A stretch of DNA of 64,000 nucleotides from Rhodococcus wratislaviensis (GCF_900455735.1 NZ_UAUI01000001.1:1325302-1389301); one strand, 5' to 3'; positions 26,075 to 35,581 are shown, counted from the stretch's first letter. Translations and numbers: made by a program. The notes: generated from the sequence alone by a model not told the origin.

Positions 26075-27439
26075 TCAGTCGAAGAACTCGCGTGACGACT
26101 CCGCGACGGCCACCGCGACGACGTCGGCGAGTTGCCCGATCAGGTCCGGGTCGTCGGGCAGTTGGGTGGCCGACAGGCGCAGGAGTTGACGCGCGGGCGC
26201 CTGCACGAACGAGCGGGAGCCGGCCCCCACGGAGATGCCCTGCCGCGCCAGCGCGACGAGGGCGGCGGTCTCGTCCGACACCGAGACCCACACGACCAGA
26301 CTGTGCGGGCCCGCGAAAGCCTCGATACCACGGTCGATCAGCGCCTCCAGCAGCGACGTGCGTCTGGACGCGTAGCGCTCGTGCGCCGCCGTGACCGCGT
26401 GCTCGGCGTCGGCGCTGCCGATCAGATGGGCGAGGGTGTTCTGCAGGATCCGGCTGTTCGAGCCGACTCCGTGACTGCGCACCTTCATCGCCTTCTCGAT
26501 CAGTTCGCGGGACCCGCCGAGAACGGAGGTCCGCACATCGATCCCATATGCCTTGCAGTAGCTGCGGATCCGGACGACACGCTGCGGCAGTACCGATCCC
26601 AGAGAGGGAGGTTGCTGCGGTTCGAGCGGTCCGATCGAGTCGTCCTCCACGACCCACACCGCCGGATGCCGCCGCAGCACCTCGGCGAGTTCACTCGTGC
26701 GCCTCGCACTGACCGCATGATCGACGGCGAACGGCGCACCGGGTTGGAACACGAACGCCACCGCGCCGGCGGTCAGGGCCGCGTCGAGAGCGTCCGGCCG
26801 GGGGCCGTCGCGGTCCGCGCCGACGCCGACCGCATCCAGGCCCAGGTCGCGGAGGGTGTCGAGAACACCCGGGCCCAGGGGCTCGTCGACGGCCACCATC
26901 GAACCGGGTGGCGCTGCCGCCTCCACGGCCAGCAACAGGGCCTCGGTGCCACCGCCCGCCGTGGCCCAGGCCTCGGGTTCGAACGGCCAACCCGGGGCGA
27001 CGGCATTCCTCAACCGCTCGGTCATCAGTTCGCGGCCGAACACATTCAGCGTCTCGGCGTCCAGACTGGACAACAAAGCGTCGGACAGGGACGGCTGCAG
27101 AGCCAGGTCGGGCGCATTCTGCGCCAGGTCGACGCCACGCCAGTCGGGTATGCCGCGCTCGGGCACGCTGTCGAGCGGCGGAAGAACGACGGTGCCGCCG
27201 CGGCGGCGGGTCTGCACGAACCCCTGTTCCTGCAGCCGGCCCCAGGCGCTGATAATCGCGCCGACACTGAGATCGGTCGACTTCGCGAGTGCGCGGACGG
27301 TCGGCAGGCGATCGCCGGGGCTGAGCTCACCCGACCTGATGAGGTCGGCGACGGCATCGGCCAGTTCCGTGGTGCGGCCGTCGATCCGCTCGAGCAACCA
27401 CTCCGGAGCAATCGTCTCCGACTCCAGCACCGCTGACAT
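26075..27439 (-). CDS. MocR-type GntR/aminotransferase regulator
   Basis: A 454-residue regulator. The N-terminal GntR winged helix (about 18-85) includes LPTVRALAKSTDLSVGAI. The C-terminal fold-type I aminotransferase domain (about 105-450) has VVEDDSIG (PLP-pyridine Asp) and a candidate PLP lysine K296 in SYCKAYGIDVR, less canonical than the usual SFSK. MocR proteins sense PLP-bound amines or amino acids and bind direct repeats. The ATG at 27439 follows GAAGGGG; a TTG 21 nt earlier is possible. It is 53 bp downstream of the hydrolase gene and probably controls that promoter and the flanking operons. Confidence 0.88.
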   Translation of the reverse strand: MSAVLESETIAPEWLLERIDGRTTELADAVADLIRSGELSPGDRLPTVRALAKSTDLSVGAIISAWGRLQEQGFVQTRRRGGTVVLPPLDSVPERGIPDWRGVDLAQNAPDLALQPSLSDALLSSLDAETLNVFGRELMTERLRNAVAPGWPFEPEAWATAGGGTEALLLAVEAAAPPGSMVAVDEPLGPGVLDTLRDLGLDAVGVGADRDGPRPDALDAALTAGAVAFVFQPGAPFAVDHAVSARRTSELAEVLRRHPAVWVVEDDSIGPLEPQQPPSLGSVLPQRVVRIRSYCKAYGIDVRTSVLGGSRELIEKAMKVRSHGVGSNSRILQNTLAHLIGSADAEHAVTAAHERYASRRTSLLEALIDRGIEAFAGPHSLVVWVSVSDETAALVALARQGISVGAGSRSFVQAPARQLLRLSATQLPDDPDLIGQLADVVAVAVAESSREFFD

Positions 27440-27492
27440 CCACACCCCTTCGATCGACAACCACTACCGGCCCCGCGCCCCGCGAGTCCGGG

Positions 27493-28191
27493 TCACTGCG
27501 CGAGTGCCCCGGCCGGTTCGCGGAGGATGATGTCGGGAATGCCGGGCAGGCGCAGGCGCTCGAGGAACTGCACGATCTCCGCGGCGACCGACCGGTGGGA
27601 CACGTCGTTGAGGATGTCGTGCCGCCCCTCGTGGACGACGACGACCCGGGCGTCGGGCAACGCGGACGTGACGGCGAGAACATCCGCCGACGGGCTCAGG
27701 GCGTCGGCGCCTCCGTGCACGACGAGGACGGGAACCTGCACGTGGTTCAGCGAATCCGCCGTGGCCACCGGCGCCTCCGCACCGAGCGTTCCCCGCTCGA
27801 GAGCGTCGGCCGAGGACAGGACCCCCCGATGCACGGGACACGCGGAACGGATCTCGAGTTCGCCGTCCCACTCTCCGGTGAAGGCGTCGGCGCTCGCCAC
27901 GAGAAGACCGGCTGCCACCACCCCGGACACGGCCGGATGCGTCGCCGCGAGGTCGAGGGCGGTCAGGGCGCCACTGTCCGACCCGACGACGGTGAGCGGG
28001 AGATCGGTGGCGGCATCGTCGATCACCCGGGCAGTCGCAGCGGGATCGTTCTCCACCACCGCGACACGGTAACCATCGAAGGCGATCCGGCGGGCGAACC
28101 GGCGGTACACGTGAGCATGCTCACCGCGGCCGGCGACGACGATCACCGAGCCACGCACAGTCGCTTCGGGTTCCAGCCAGTCGATGTCCAC
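27493..28191 (-). CDS. Alpha/beta hydrolase
   Basis: A 232-residue alpha/beta-hydrolase. The nucleophile elbow is GSDSG (Ser about 92), the acid Asp lies in HGGADALSP and the His in HEGRHDIL, all in the right order. The start is GTG at 28191. It is divergent from metY across a 219-bp promoter region and upstream of the MocR gene. It could hydrolyse an ester or thioester in the sulfur pathway, but the substrate cannot be read from sequence. Confidence 0.8.
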   Translation of the reverse strand: MDIDWLEPEATVRGSVIVVAGRGEHAHVYRRFARRIAFDGYRVAVVENDPAATARVIDDAATDLPLTVVGSDSGALTALDLAATHPAVSGVVAAGLLVASADAFTGEWDGELEIRSACPVHRGVLSSADALERGTLGAEAPVATADSLNHVQVPVLVVHGGADALSPSADVLAVTSALPDARVVVVHEGRHDILNDVSHRSVAAEIVQFLERLRLPGIPDIILREPAGALAQ

Positions 28192-28280
28192 TGATTACCT
28201 CATTCGGGGGGTTGTTCGCAGGATTGACTGCGTCACCCTGACCCACACGCGCGAGGTCGAACAAGACTAAAGCTCGAGCA

Positions 28281-28342
28281 GAACAAAACGCGTGTCTTCT
28301 CGCCCCGCTTCGTGTTTTGTTCCGAACATATTCGTTTTGCTC
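28281..28342. promoter_or_regulatory. Repeated GTTTTGTTC boxes between hydrolase and metY
   Basis: GAACAAAAC (28281-28289) is the exact inverse of GTTTTGTTC (28314-28322), and GTTTTGCTC (28334-28342) is a near-identical direct repeat starting 20 bp, two helical turns, further on. The arrangement of direct repeats fits MocR-type regulators. It lies in the divergent promoter region of the hydrolase-mocR and metY operons. Confidence 0.55.
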
Positions 28343-28410
28343 TGCCACTCACCCGCTTTCTCATTCACCCAGACCCCATCAGACGTATCGACGAAGGGAC
28401 AGGCACACCG

Positions 28411-29709
28411 ATGCCCGAGACCACAGGGTTCGCGACCCGGCAGGTCCGCACCGGCTATCAACCCGGAACGCCGCAGAACACCGCGATCCCCCCGATCTAC
28501 CAATCGGTTGCCTACGACTTCGGCAGCTTCGAACAGGCCCGGGACATCTTCTCTCTCCGCCGGAAAGGGAACCTGTACAGCCGCACCGGGAATCCCACCC
28601 AGGCCGTGTTCGAGCAGCGCCTCGCCGATCTCGACGGTGGCGTCGCCGCCCTGGCCACGGGATCCGGGCAATCCGCCGTCGCGGTCGCACTTCTCACGCT
28701 CGCCAAGTCCGGACAGCACATCGTCGCGGCTCGGCAGTTGTACGGGGGAACCGTCGATCTCCTCACCGACACGTTCGCGGACTTCGGGATCGAGGTCACG
28801 CTCGTCGATCAGGACGACCTCGACGCCTGGCGTGCGGCCGCGCGTCCCGAGACCAGGGCCTTCTTCGCCGAGACGATCGGCAACCCCGTCGCCTCCGTGC
28901 TCGACGTCCGGGCCGTGGCCGACATCGCGCACCAGGCGGGGGTCCCGCTGATCGTCGACAACACGATCGCCACCCCGTACCTGCTGCGCCCGAAGGATTT
29001 CGGAGCCGACATCACCGTCTACTCGGCCACCAAGTTCATCGGTGGGCACGGCAGTTCGCTGGGCGGTGTGATCGTGGACCTCGGCACATTCGACTTCGGC
29101 GCGGAACCGCAGCGGTGGACCCAGTTCACCGAGCCCTACCCCCGCATCGGCGACCTCGTGCTGTGGGAGGAGTTCGGCCGCGAGCGAAGCGCCTACCTGG
29201 TCTACGCGAAGACGAAGATCGTCCACGATCTCGGTCCCGCACTGTCCCCGTTCAATTCGTTCCAGCTGCTGCAGGGGCTGGAGACGCTGGACCTGCGGCT
29301 CGAACGGCAGGTCGGTTCGGCGCTGGCGATCGCCCACTTTCTCGACGGTCATCCCGCGGTCGCGAAGGTGAACTACCCCGGACTGCCGGACAACCGGTGG
29401 CACGACGCCGCCCAGCGGTACCTGCCGCGCGGCGCCGGCTCGGTCTTCTCCTTCGATCTCGCCGTCGACGACTCGAAGGTGGCGAAGTTCATCGACTCGC
29501 TGCAACTGTTCGCCATCGTCGCCAACATCGGCGACGCCCGTTCGCTGGTAGTGCACCCCGCCACCACCACGCACAGCCACCTCGGCGACACACAACTCCG
29601 GGACGCCGGATTCGGCTACCGCACCGTCCGATTGTCGATCGGACTGGAAAACCTGGAAGACCTCGTCGACGATCTGCGTGCTTCGCTCGACGCCATCACG
29701 GAGGAATGA
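28411..29709 (+). CDS. metY: O-acetylhomoserine sulfhydrylase (MetY type)
   Basis: A PLP enzyme of the Cys/Met metabolism family, 432 residues. It joins sulfide or methanethiol to O-acetylhomoserine to make homocysteine or methionine. Key parts: ATRQVRTGY and IYQSVAYDFGSFEQA at the N-terminus, YSRTGNPTQAVFEQRLADL, the PLP lysine in YSATKFIGGHG, and a C-terminal SIGLENLEDLVDDL. The ATG at 28411 has GAAGGGA about 13 nt upstream. Its stop is one base before the ATG of the next LLM gene, so sulfur release and fixation appear coupled. Related lyases cannot be fully excluded. Confidence 0.9.
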   Translation: MPETTGFATRQVRTGYQPGTPQNTAIPPIYQSVAYDFGSFEQARDIFSLRRKGNLYSRTGNPTQAVFEQRLADLDGGVAALATGSGQSAVAVALLTLAKSGQHIVAARQLYGGTVDLLTDTFADFGIEVTLVDQDDLDAWRAAARPETRAFFAETIGNPVASVLDVRAVADIAHQAGVPLIVDNTIATPYLLRPKDFGADITVYSATKFIGGHGSSLGGVIVDLGTFDFGAEPQRWTQFTEPYPRIGDLVLWEEFGRERSAYLVYAKTKIVHDLGPALSPFNSFQLLQGLETLDLRLERQVGSALAIAHFLDGHPAVAKVNYPGLPDNRWHDAAQRYLPRGAGSVFSFDLAVDDSKVAKFIDSLQLFAIVANIGDARSLVVHPATTTHSHLGDTQLRDAGFGYRTVRLSIGLENLEDLVDDLRASLDAITEE

Positions 29710-29710
29710 C

Positions 29711-30781
29711 ATGCACTTCGGCTACTGGACGCCCATCTACGGCGGCTTCCTGCGCAACCTCGGCGACGAAGGGATGCCCGCCACCTGGGACTACGTCAAG
29801 AAGCTCTCCCAGCTCGCCGACCGGCTCGGATACCACACCACCCTCGTGCCCGAGCTCTATCTCAACGACCGCAAGGGCGTCGACGCGCCCAGCCTCGAGG
29901 CGTGGTCGCTGTCGTCGGCGATCCTCGCGGTCACCGAACAGCTCCGGGTAATGACCGCGGTGCGACCCGGATTCCACCTGCCTGCGGTCACCGCGAAGGA
30001 ATCGGCGACGATCACCGACATCGCCGGAACAACCGAGGCCGGTGCGGCACGGTTCGCGCTCAACGTCGTCGCCGCCTGGTGGGAGGAGGAAGCCCGGCAA
30101 TACGGCGGCGCCTTCACCCGGCACGACGACCGATACCGGCAAGCCACCGAATTCGTCGACGTTCTCCGTGGGCTCTGGGAGCACACCCCGTTCACCTACC
30201 AGGGCGAGCATTTCAGCGTGCGCGACTCGATCCTGTCTCCGAAACCCGGCATCCATCCCCCGGTCTTCGCCGGGGGGGAGAGCGAGAGCGGCCGCGAATC
30301 GATCGCGACCTTCGCCGACTCGTACGTGCTGCACGGCGGCACCGTCGACGAGGTGCGGACGAAGATCGCGGACATGAACGCCCGGTCGCAGCGAATCCAC
30401 CAGCGGGACATGGCCGAATTCGGCATGTCCACGTACATCATCGTGCGCGACACCGAAGCCGAAGCCCGCGCCGAACTCGAACGCATCACCACCGTCGATC
30501 CGCACTCGCCCGGATACGCCTCGTTCGAGGAGTTCGTGAAGAACTCCGAACTCGACGTCGAGCTGTCCAGGCGCGAGTACTCCGTCGGCACGCGCGGACT
30601 GCGCCCCGACCTCGTCGGCACACCGGAACAGGTCGCCGAGAAGATCCGCGCCTACCAGGACGCCGGTCTCACCCTGCTGCTCATCCAGTGCTCCCCCGCA
30701 CACCAGGAACTCGAGCGCATCGCCGAGCAGGTGTTCCCGCTCGTCCCCACCCGTGAGTACTTGTTAACCACGGGCGGTTAA
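29711..30781 (+). CDS. LLM monooxygenase, SsuD/SfnG-like
   Basis: A 356-residue FMNH2-dependent monooxygenase of the alkanesulfonate/dimethylsulfone branch (MHFGYWTPIYGGF, MTAVRPGFHLPAV, GAARFALNVVAAWWEEEARQ, PPVFAGGESESGRES). Such enzymes release sulfite from sulfonates or sulfinate from sulfones. ATG 29711 lies one base after the metY stop. The TAA is inside palindrome C, so the protein ends in the repeat-encoded tail TREYLLTTGG beyond the natural LVP end. This tail also occurs on an unrelated amidohydrolase at 42461. Confidence 0.88.
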   Translation: MHFGYWTPIYGGFLRNLGDEGMPATWDYVKKLSQLADRLGYHTTLVPELYLNDRKGVDAPSLEAWSLSSAILAVTEQLRVMTAVRPGFHLPAVTAKESATITDIAGTTEAGAARFALNVVAAWWEEEARQYGGAFTRHDDRYRQATEFVDVLRGLWEHTPFTYQGEHFSVRDSILSPKPGIHPPVFAGGESESGRESIATFADSYVLHGGTVDEVRTKIADMNARSQRIHQRDMAEFGMSTYIIVRDTEAEARAELERITTVDPHSPGYASFEEFVKNSELDVELSRREYSVGTRGLRPDLVGTPEQVAEKIRAYQDAGLTLLLIQCSPAHQELERIAEQVFPLVPTREYLLTTGG

Positions 30782-30793
30782 CAAGTACTCACG
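30752..30793. repeat. Palindromic repeat copy C
   Basis: Perfect 18-bp arms (30752-30769 and 30776-30793) with a 6-nt loop; arm sequence CGTGAGTACTTGTTAACC, as in copy B. The stop of the SsuD-like gene lies inside it. It is not between convergent genes, as the amine oxidase follows on the same strand 168 bp on, and the GGCGGAGCC flank is missing. Confidence 0.88.
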
Positions 30794-30960
30794 AGCGGGA
30801 CGCCCTTGACCGCACGACTCGCCGCGAGTAAGGATGAAGATGTTCTGTGCGCGGCGATTTCATTCCCGGAGAGAGGAATTCACACCCCCAGGACCAATGG
30901 CTGCGCACCCATTACATACGGCCGCACGAGGGCCGCGCGCGGAGCGCGAGGGGATTTGCC

Positions 30961-32313
30961 ATGGCAGACATCGAGGTCGACTATTGCGTCGTCGGCGCCG
31001 GATTCGCCGGATTGACGGCGGCACTGCGCCTGAAACAGGCCGGACGATCGGTCGCGCTCCTGGAGGCGCGTGACCGGATCGGTGGGCGAACCTTCACCGA
31101 AGTCCGCGAGGACGGTTCGTGGATCGATCGGGGCGGTGCGTGGATCGGGCCGGGACAGGACCGGATCTACGCCCTGATGGACGAATTCGGCGTCAAGAGT
31201 TACAAGCAGTACACCGACGGCGAGGCGATGATGGTCGTCGACGGCAAGCAGTACCGGTACAAGGGCACGATTCCCCTGACGATGAGCCCCTGGGCCGCCG
31301 CCAATCTCGGCGCCGTGTTCGTCGAACTCGGTGAGATGTGCAAGTCGATCCCGCTGGACGCGCCGTGGGAGGCGAAGAAGGCGGCCAAGTGGGACGCGAT
31401 CAGCCTCGCCAAGTGGCTCGGCGACAACACGCTGTCCCGTCCCGCCCACGACCTTCTCGAGACCGCCATCGCCGGCTGCTACACGCCCGCGGCGTCCGAG
31501 GTGTCGATGCTGTTCGTCCTGTACCAGATGGCGTCCGGCGGCGGTCCGAGTTTCGTTCTCGGTGTGAAGGACGCTGCCGAGGATGCGCGGCCGGTCGGCG
31601 GGATGGGTGCCGTCTACCGTCCGATGGCAGCGGAGATCGGCGACGCCCTCCATCTGTCGCAACCCGTGCGGGACATCGCGCAGGACGGCGACGGCGTGAC
31701 CGTCCGATCCGCGGACATGGCCGTGCGGGCACAGAGGGCGATCGTCGCGGTCCCCCTCGCGATCGCGAGCCAGATCCTCTACGAGCCGCTGCTTCCGATG
31801 GATCGGGCCTTCCTCCATCAGAGAATGCCGAGTGGCGCGGTCATGAAGATCGCCGTCCTCTACGACGAACCCTTCTGGCGCGCCGACGGTTTGTCCGGGC
31901 AGTCGGCGGCACCCGACTCCCCCGCGACAATCACCATCGACGCGAGCACGGACACGGGACGTCCCGGTGTTCTGTGCGTCATCGTCGAGGGACCGATCGC
32001 CCGCAAGCTGGGGACGCTGCCGGAAGCGGAACGCAAGAACCAGGTGCTCGGCGAGTTGACCTCGAGGTTCGGAAGTAAGGCAGCTTCCCCCGTCGACTAC
32101 ATCGAGCAGAACTGGAGCGTCGAGCGCTACTCCGGCGGCGGCATGCTCAGTCATGCGCCGACGGGTGTGCTCACCCAATTCGGGCACGCCCTCCGCAAGC
32201 CCTGCGGTCGCATTCACTGGGCAGGCACGGAGAGTTCGTCCGTGATGTGCGGCTGGGTCGACGGGGCCGTCCGATCCGGGGAGCGCGCCGCCCGGGAGGT
32301 CACCGCTCAGTAA
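30961..32313 (+). CDS. Flavin monoamine/putrescine oxidase
   Basis: A 450-residue FAD amine oxidase, oxidising a primary amine to aldehyde, ammonia and H2O2. The N-terminal dinucleotide-binding motif is VVGAGFAGL, followed by EARDRIGGRT and RGGAWIGPGQDRIY. The C-terminal FAD motif is HWAGTESSSVMCGWVDGAVRSG. Length and layout match bacterial putrescine/monoamine oxidases. The ATG at 30961 has GAGGGGA about 6 nt upstream; earlier in-frame ATGs lie in the leader. It overlaps the SDR gene by 7 bp, convergent. The aldehyde dehydrogenase at 33210 could process its product. Confidence 0.85.
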   Translation: MADIEVDYCVVGAGFAGLTAALRLKQAGRSVALLEARDRIGGRTFTEVREDGSWIDRGGAWIGPGQDRIYALMDEFGVKSYKQYTDGEAMMVVDGKQYRYKGTIPLTMSPWAAANLGAVFVELGEMCKSIPLDAPWEAKKAAKWDAISLAKWLGDNTLSRPAHDLLETAIAGCYTPAASEVSMLFVLYQMASGGGPSFVLGVKDAAEDARPVGGMGAVYRPMAAEIGDALHLSQPVRDIAQDGDGVTVRSADMAVRAQRAIVAVPLAIASQILYEPLLPMDRAFLHQRMPSGAVMKIAVLYDEPFWRADGLSGQSAAPDSPATITIDASTDTGRPGVLCVIVEGPIARKLGTLPEAERKNQVLGELTSRFGSKAASPVDYIEQNWSVERYSGGGMLSHAPTGVLTQFGHALRKPCGRIHWAGTESSSVMCGWVDGAVRSGERAAREVTAQ

Positions 32314-33104
32314 TAGACAGCGCCCGGAGCGCCCCCGCCGACGGCCACCGCGTCGCCGGTGATCCCGACGCTGCGCGGTGACGCCAGGAACGTGACGACG
32401 TCCGCGACCTCGCTCGCGTCGATCAGCCGGTGGATCGAGTTGGTGGCCAGCCGCGACTCCAGCTCGGCGACCGGCACCCCTTCTTCCTCGGACTGTGCCG
32501 CGAGCCGGTCGACGAGGCGTTCCGTCCGCGTCAGTCCCGGATGGACCACGGTGACGTTGACGCCGTGGGGCCCGAGTTCGTCGGCGAGGTTCTTCGTCAG
32601 CGCCGACACACCGACGTTCCGCACGGTCTGCGCGATGGAGTTGGCCTGGCGGGCACCGAGCCCGCTGATATTGATGATCCGTCCCCACCCCTGCTCCACG
32701 AGGTGCGGTGCCACGGCACGGGCGGTCCGCAGGTAGCCGAGCACCTTGATCTCGAGTTCGGCGCGCACCACGTCGTCGGTGGTGGAGGCGAAATCGCTCG
32801 GCTTGCCGGCGCTCCACGGTGTGGCCGCGGCGTTCACCAGAATGTCGACGCCGCCGAGTTCGTCCACCGTCCGCTGCACGAGGGCGCGCACCGAATTCTC
32901 GTCGCCGGTGTCGGTGGGTACCCCGATCACCCGCCGCCCGGTCTCCTGCGACAGCGTCTTCGCCGCCAGTTCCAGCGCCTCGACACTCCTGGCCGCGAGC
33001 ACGACGTCGACCCCCTCCGACGCGAGGCTGCGGGCGATCGCGAGACCGATTCCGCGGCTGCCGCCGGTGACGACGGCCCGCTTGCCGCCCAGACCGAGAT
33101 CCAT
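32307..33104 (-). CDS. SDR-family protein with altered catalytic residues
   Basis: A 265-residue Rossmann protein of the short-chain dehydrogenase family: cofactor motif TGGSRGIG, NAA motif (VNAAATPW) and catalytic serine region NISGLGARQ. Where the family has YxxxK, this protein has QTVRN before VGVSALTKNLA, so Tyr and Lys are replaced by Gln and Asn. The C-terminus (SVGITGDAVAVGGG) is normal. It may be an unusual SDR subgroup or have lost redox activity. ATG 33104 has GAGGAG 6 nt upstream. It follows the aldehyde dehydrogenase by 105 bp. Confidence 0.85.
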   Translation of the reverse strand: MDLGLGGKRAVVTGGSRGIGLAIARSLASEGVDVVLAARSVEALELAAKTLSQETGRRVIGVPTDTGDENSVRALVQRTVDELGGVDILVNAAATPWSAGKPSDFASTTDDVVRAELEIKVLGYLRTARAVAPHLVEQGWGRIINISGLGARQANSIAQTVRNVGVSALTKNLADELGPHGVNVTVVHPGLTRTERLVDRLAAQSEEEGVPVAELESRLATNSIHRLIDASEVADVVTFLASPRSVGITGDAVAVGGGAPGAVYY

Positions 33105-33209
33105 GTAGTTCTCCTCTATTCCGCTGTCCACCCCTCGGTTCGAGGGTAGGACAGCGACGGTCGGGAGTCACGGATTCGGTTCAGCGTGAGGCCAATTGCG
33201 CTCCGCCGC

Positions 33210-34634
33210 CTACCGTTGGATCGACTTGATCTCGAGGAACTCCTCGAAGCCGAGGACGCCGGCCTCGCGGCCGATGCCCGACTGCTTGTACCCGCCGAAC
33301 GGGGCGTTGGTGTTGAACGCCCCGCCGTTCACCTCGACCTGACCGGCACGTAGCTGCCGTGCGACGCGGTCGGCACGATCCTGGTCACCGGACCAGACGC
33401 CGGCGGCGAGTCCGTACTCCGTCGCGTTGGCGATACGCACCGCGTCGTCCTCGTCCCGGTACCCGATGATCGACAGGACGGGGCCGAAGATCTCCTCCTT
33501 GGCGATGGTCATGTCCTCGGTGACACCGGCGAACACGGTGGGTCCGACGAAGTAGCCGGATTCCTGGCCGGTCTCCCGGCCGTCGACGACGGCGCGGGCG
33601 CCTTCCGCGATGCCCTGTTCGATGTAGCCGCGCACCCGCTTCAGCTGGTTCGAGTTCACCAACGGCCCCAGCATCGACGTGGCGACCGTGGGATCGCCGA
33701 CGGAGTAGTTCTGCGCGACCTGCGCCGCGATGGCGGCGGCCTCGTTCACCTTGTCCGCGGGGACCAGCATCCGAGTCAGTGCCGAGCAGGTCTGACCGGA
33801 GTTGAGGAAACACTTGGCCACGCCGTCGGTGACTGCCTTCGTCAGGTCGGCGTCGTCGAGGATGACGTTGGCCGACTTACCGCCCAGCTCGAGTGCCACC
33901 TTCTTCACCGTCTCGGCCGCGACCACCGCGACCCTCTTGCCCGCGCGGGTGGAGCCGGTGAACGAGACCATGTCCACCTCGGGGTGGCCGGCAATCGCCT
34001 CGCCCACGACCGGCCCGAATCCGCTGACGAGGTTGAACACGCCTGCCGGCAGACCGATTTCGTCGAAGACGTCGGCGAGCGCGTAGGTGGCGAGCGGCGC
34101 CACCTCGGTCGGCTTGAGCACCACGGTGCATCCCGCGGCCAGAGCACCGCCGACCTTGAGCACCACCTGGTGGAGCGGGAAGTTCCACGGGGTGATCGCA
34201 CCGACGACACCGATGGGCTCGCGCACGATCAGGGAGTTGCCCACCTCGTGGGCGTCGAAGTCGTAGGTGGCGGCGAGTTCGGCGAAGGCGGCGAGGTTCG
34301 CGAGCGGCATTCCGATCTGGATGGGCTTCGCGAATCCCAGCGGCATGCCCATGTCCTCGGATACGAGGGCGGTGAAGTCGTCGAGGCGCTCCTGGATCAG
34401 GGCAGCAGCCTTCCGGAGGTACTCGCCACGTTCCTTGCCGCTGAGCGCGGACCATGCGGGGAAGGCCGCTCGCGCAGCTGTCGCGGCGCGATCGACGTCG
34501 TCGGCAGTGCCCTCGGCGACCACCGCGATGACGTCCTCGGTCGCCGGATTCACCACGTCGATCCGGCCCGTTCCCTGCGAATCGACCCAGGACCCGTCGA
34601 TGTAGATCTTGGTCCGGTCCAGAACTTCGCTCAT
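33210..34634 (-). CDS. Aldehyde dehydrogenase (NAD(P)+-dependent)
   Basis: A 474-residue ALDH superfamily enzyme converting an aldehyde to its acid. Seen: PWNFPLHQ and [13 protein letters not shown] of the cofactor domain, [11 protein letters not shown], the general-base Glu in [10 protein letters not shown] and the nucleophile Cys in [13 protein letters not shown]-terminal [13 protein letters not shown]. The start at 34634 gives a standard N-terminus. The nearby amine oxidase suggests an aminoaldehyde or aryl aldehyde substrate, but this is only contextual. Confidence 0.9.
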   Translation of the reverse strand: MSEVLDRTKIYIDGSWVDSQGTGRIDVVNPATEDVIAVVAEGTADDVDRAATAARAAFPAWSALSGKERGEYLRKAAALIQERLDDFTALVSEDMGMPLGFAKPIQIGMPLANLAAFAELAATYDFDAHEVGNSLIVREPIGVVGAITPWNFPLHQVVLKVGGALAAGCTVVLKPTEVAPLATYALADVFDEIGLPAGVFNLVSGFGPVVGEAIAGHPEVDMVSFTGSTRAGKRVAVVAAETVKKVALELGGKSANVILDDADLTKAVTDGVAKCFLNSGQTCSALTRMLVPADKVNEAAAIAAQVAQNYSVGDPTVATSMLGPLVNSNQLKRVRGYIEQGIAEGARAVVDGRETGQESGYFVGPTVFAGVTEDMTIAKEEIFGPVLSIIGYRDEDDAVRIANATEYGLAAGVWSGDQDRADRVARQLRAGQVEVNGGAFNTNAPFGGYKQSGIGREAGVLGFEEFLEIKSIQR

Positions 34635-34798
34635 CGGTCAGCCTCCAGTGAAAGTGTCGCGGATCCCCTGCGCCCCGCAGCCTACGACCGGAACCCTCCG
34701 GCAAGGGGCGAATGCGATCTCCCCGAACCACCCACCGGGACGGCACCGATCGCGGACCATCGACGTACCGCAGCACATCAGCGAAGAGGAGCGATCGG

Positions 34799-35377
34799 AT
34801 GCGCACGCAGTCACCGGCACGCACCCTTCTCGGCGTGGTCGGAATCGCCGCCGTGCTCACCGCCTCGGCGTGCGGCTCGACGGACGAGACCGGGACCGCC
34901 GAACCCTCACGTGACATCACCTCCACGAGATCCGCGCCCACCGAGACGACCGCACCGCACCCCGACCGCTGCCTGATCGGCGAACTGCAGGTGACGCTCG
35001 GACAGGCGAGTGGGGCCGCCGGATCTCAGGAGATCCCGCTCGTCTTCACCAACACCGGCACCCGCGACTGCGTCCTCCACGGTTACCCGGGGGTGTCCTA
35101 CGTCGCGGCCCCGGACGGTCCGCAGGTGGGTGCCGCGGCCGATCGGGACGGGGGAGCCGAGACTCCGGTGACGGTTGCCCCGGGCGCACGGGCCACCGCA
35201 GCGGTGCGTGCCACGGTGGTGCAGAACTATCCGGCCGAGACGTGTGGACCCACCCCCGTGGCCGGGTTCAGGGTGTACCCACCGAACGACACGGGGTCGG
35301 TGTTCCTTCCCTACCCCACCACCGGATGTGCGCAGACCTGGGTGAAACAGCTGTCGGTGCAGCCCGTGACCGGGTGA
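34799..35377 (+). CDS. DUF4232-type secreted lipoprotein
   Basis: A 192-residue exported protein. The signal MRTQSPARTLLGVVGIAAVLTASAC ends in a lipobox (SAC, Cys about 25), then a Thr/Ser-rich linker and a beta-rich domain starting at CLIGELQVTLG with RDCVLHGYPGVSYV, matching DUF4232 domains common in actinobacterial cell-envelope proteins. Function unknown. The ATG at 34799 has AGAGGAG about 8 nt upstream. It is divergent from the ALDH gene. Confidence 0.8.
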   Translation: MRTQSPARTLLGVVGIAAVLTASACGSTDETGTAEPSRDITSTRSAPTETTAPHPDRCLIGELQVTLGQASGAAGSQEIPLVFTNTGTRDCVLHGYPGVSYVAAPDGPQVGAAADRDGGAETPVTVAPGARATAAVRATVVQNYPAETCGPTPVAGFRVYPPNDTGSVFLPYPTTGCAQTWVKQLSVQPVTG

Positions 35378-35422
35378 CCTGGTTCACCCGCGTCGGGTGA
35401 ATCGGCTCACCCCGGCCCCGAC

Positions 35423-35581
35423 CTACCGTCGGGCTACCGACTCGCGTAGCAGGAAGGCGGAGGCATGTTCGAGATCATCCGCGAAGTGCATTCCGAAGTT
35501 CAGCACCGCCGTGGTCCGCGGCACCACCACCATCTCCTCACTCGAGCGGAGCGCCGATCGCGGATCCTGAAACACTTTCAC
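35423..35581 (-). CDS. Possible small protein, unrecognised
   Basis: A 52-codon frame starting at GTG 35581, in the 291-bp gap before the emb gene. The product (MKVFQDPRSALRSSEEM..., ending FLLRESVARR) has no signal or membrane helix. Third codon positions are mostly G or C, as in real genes here, but no family is recognised and no strong ribosome site is seen. It could be a chance frame. The rest of this gap shows nothing else clear. Confidence 0.25.
   Translation of the reverse strand: MKVFQDPRSALRSSEEMVVVPRTTAVLNFGMHFADDLEHASAFLLRESVARR

Noticed and set aside
28192..28410. SAM or other sulfur riboswitch upstream of metY
   Set aside because: No conserved SAM-riboswitch core was seen; the region instead holds repeated GTTTTGTTC boxes between divergent genes.
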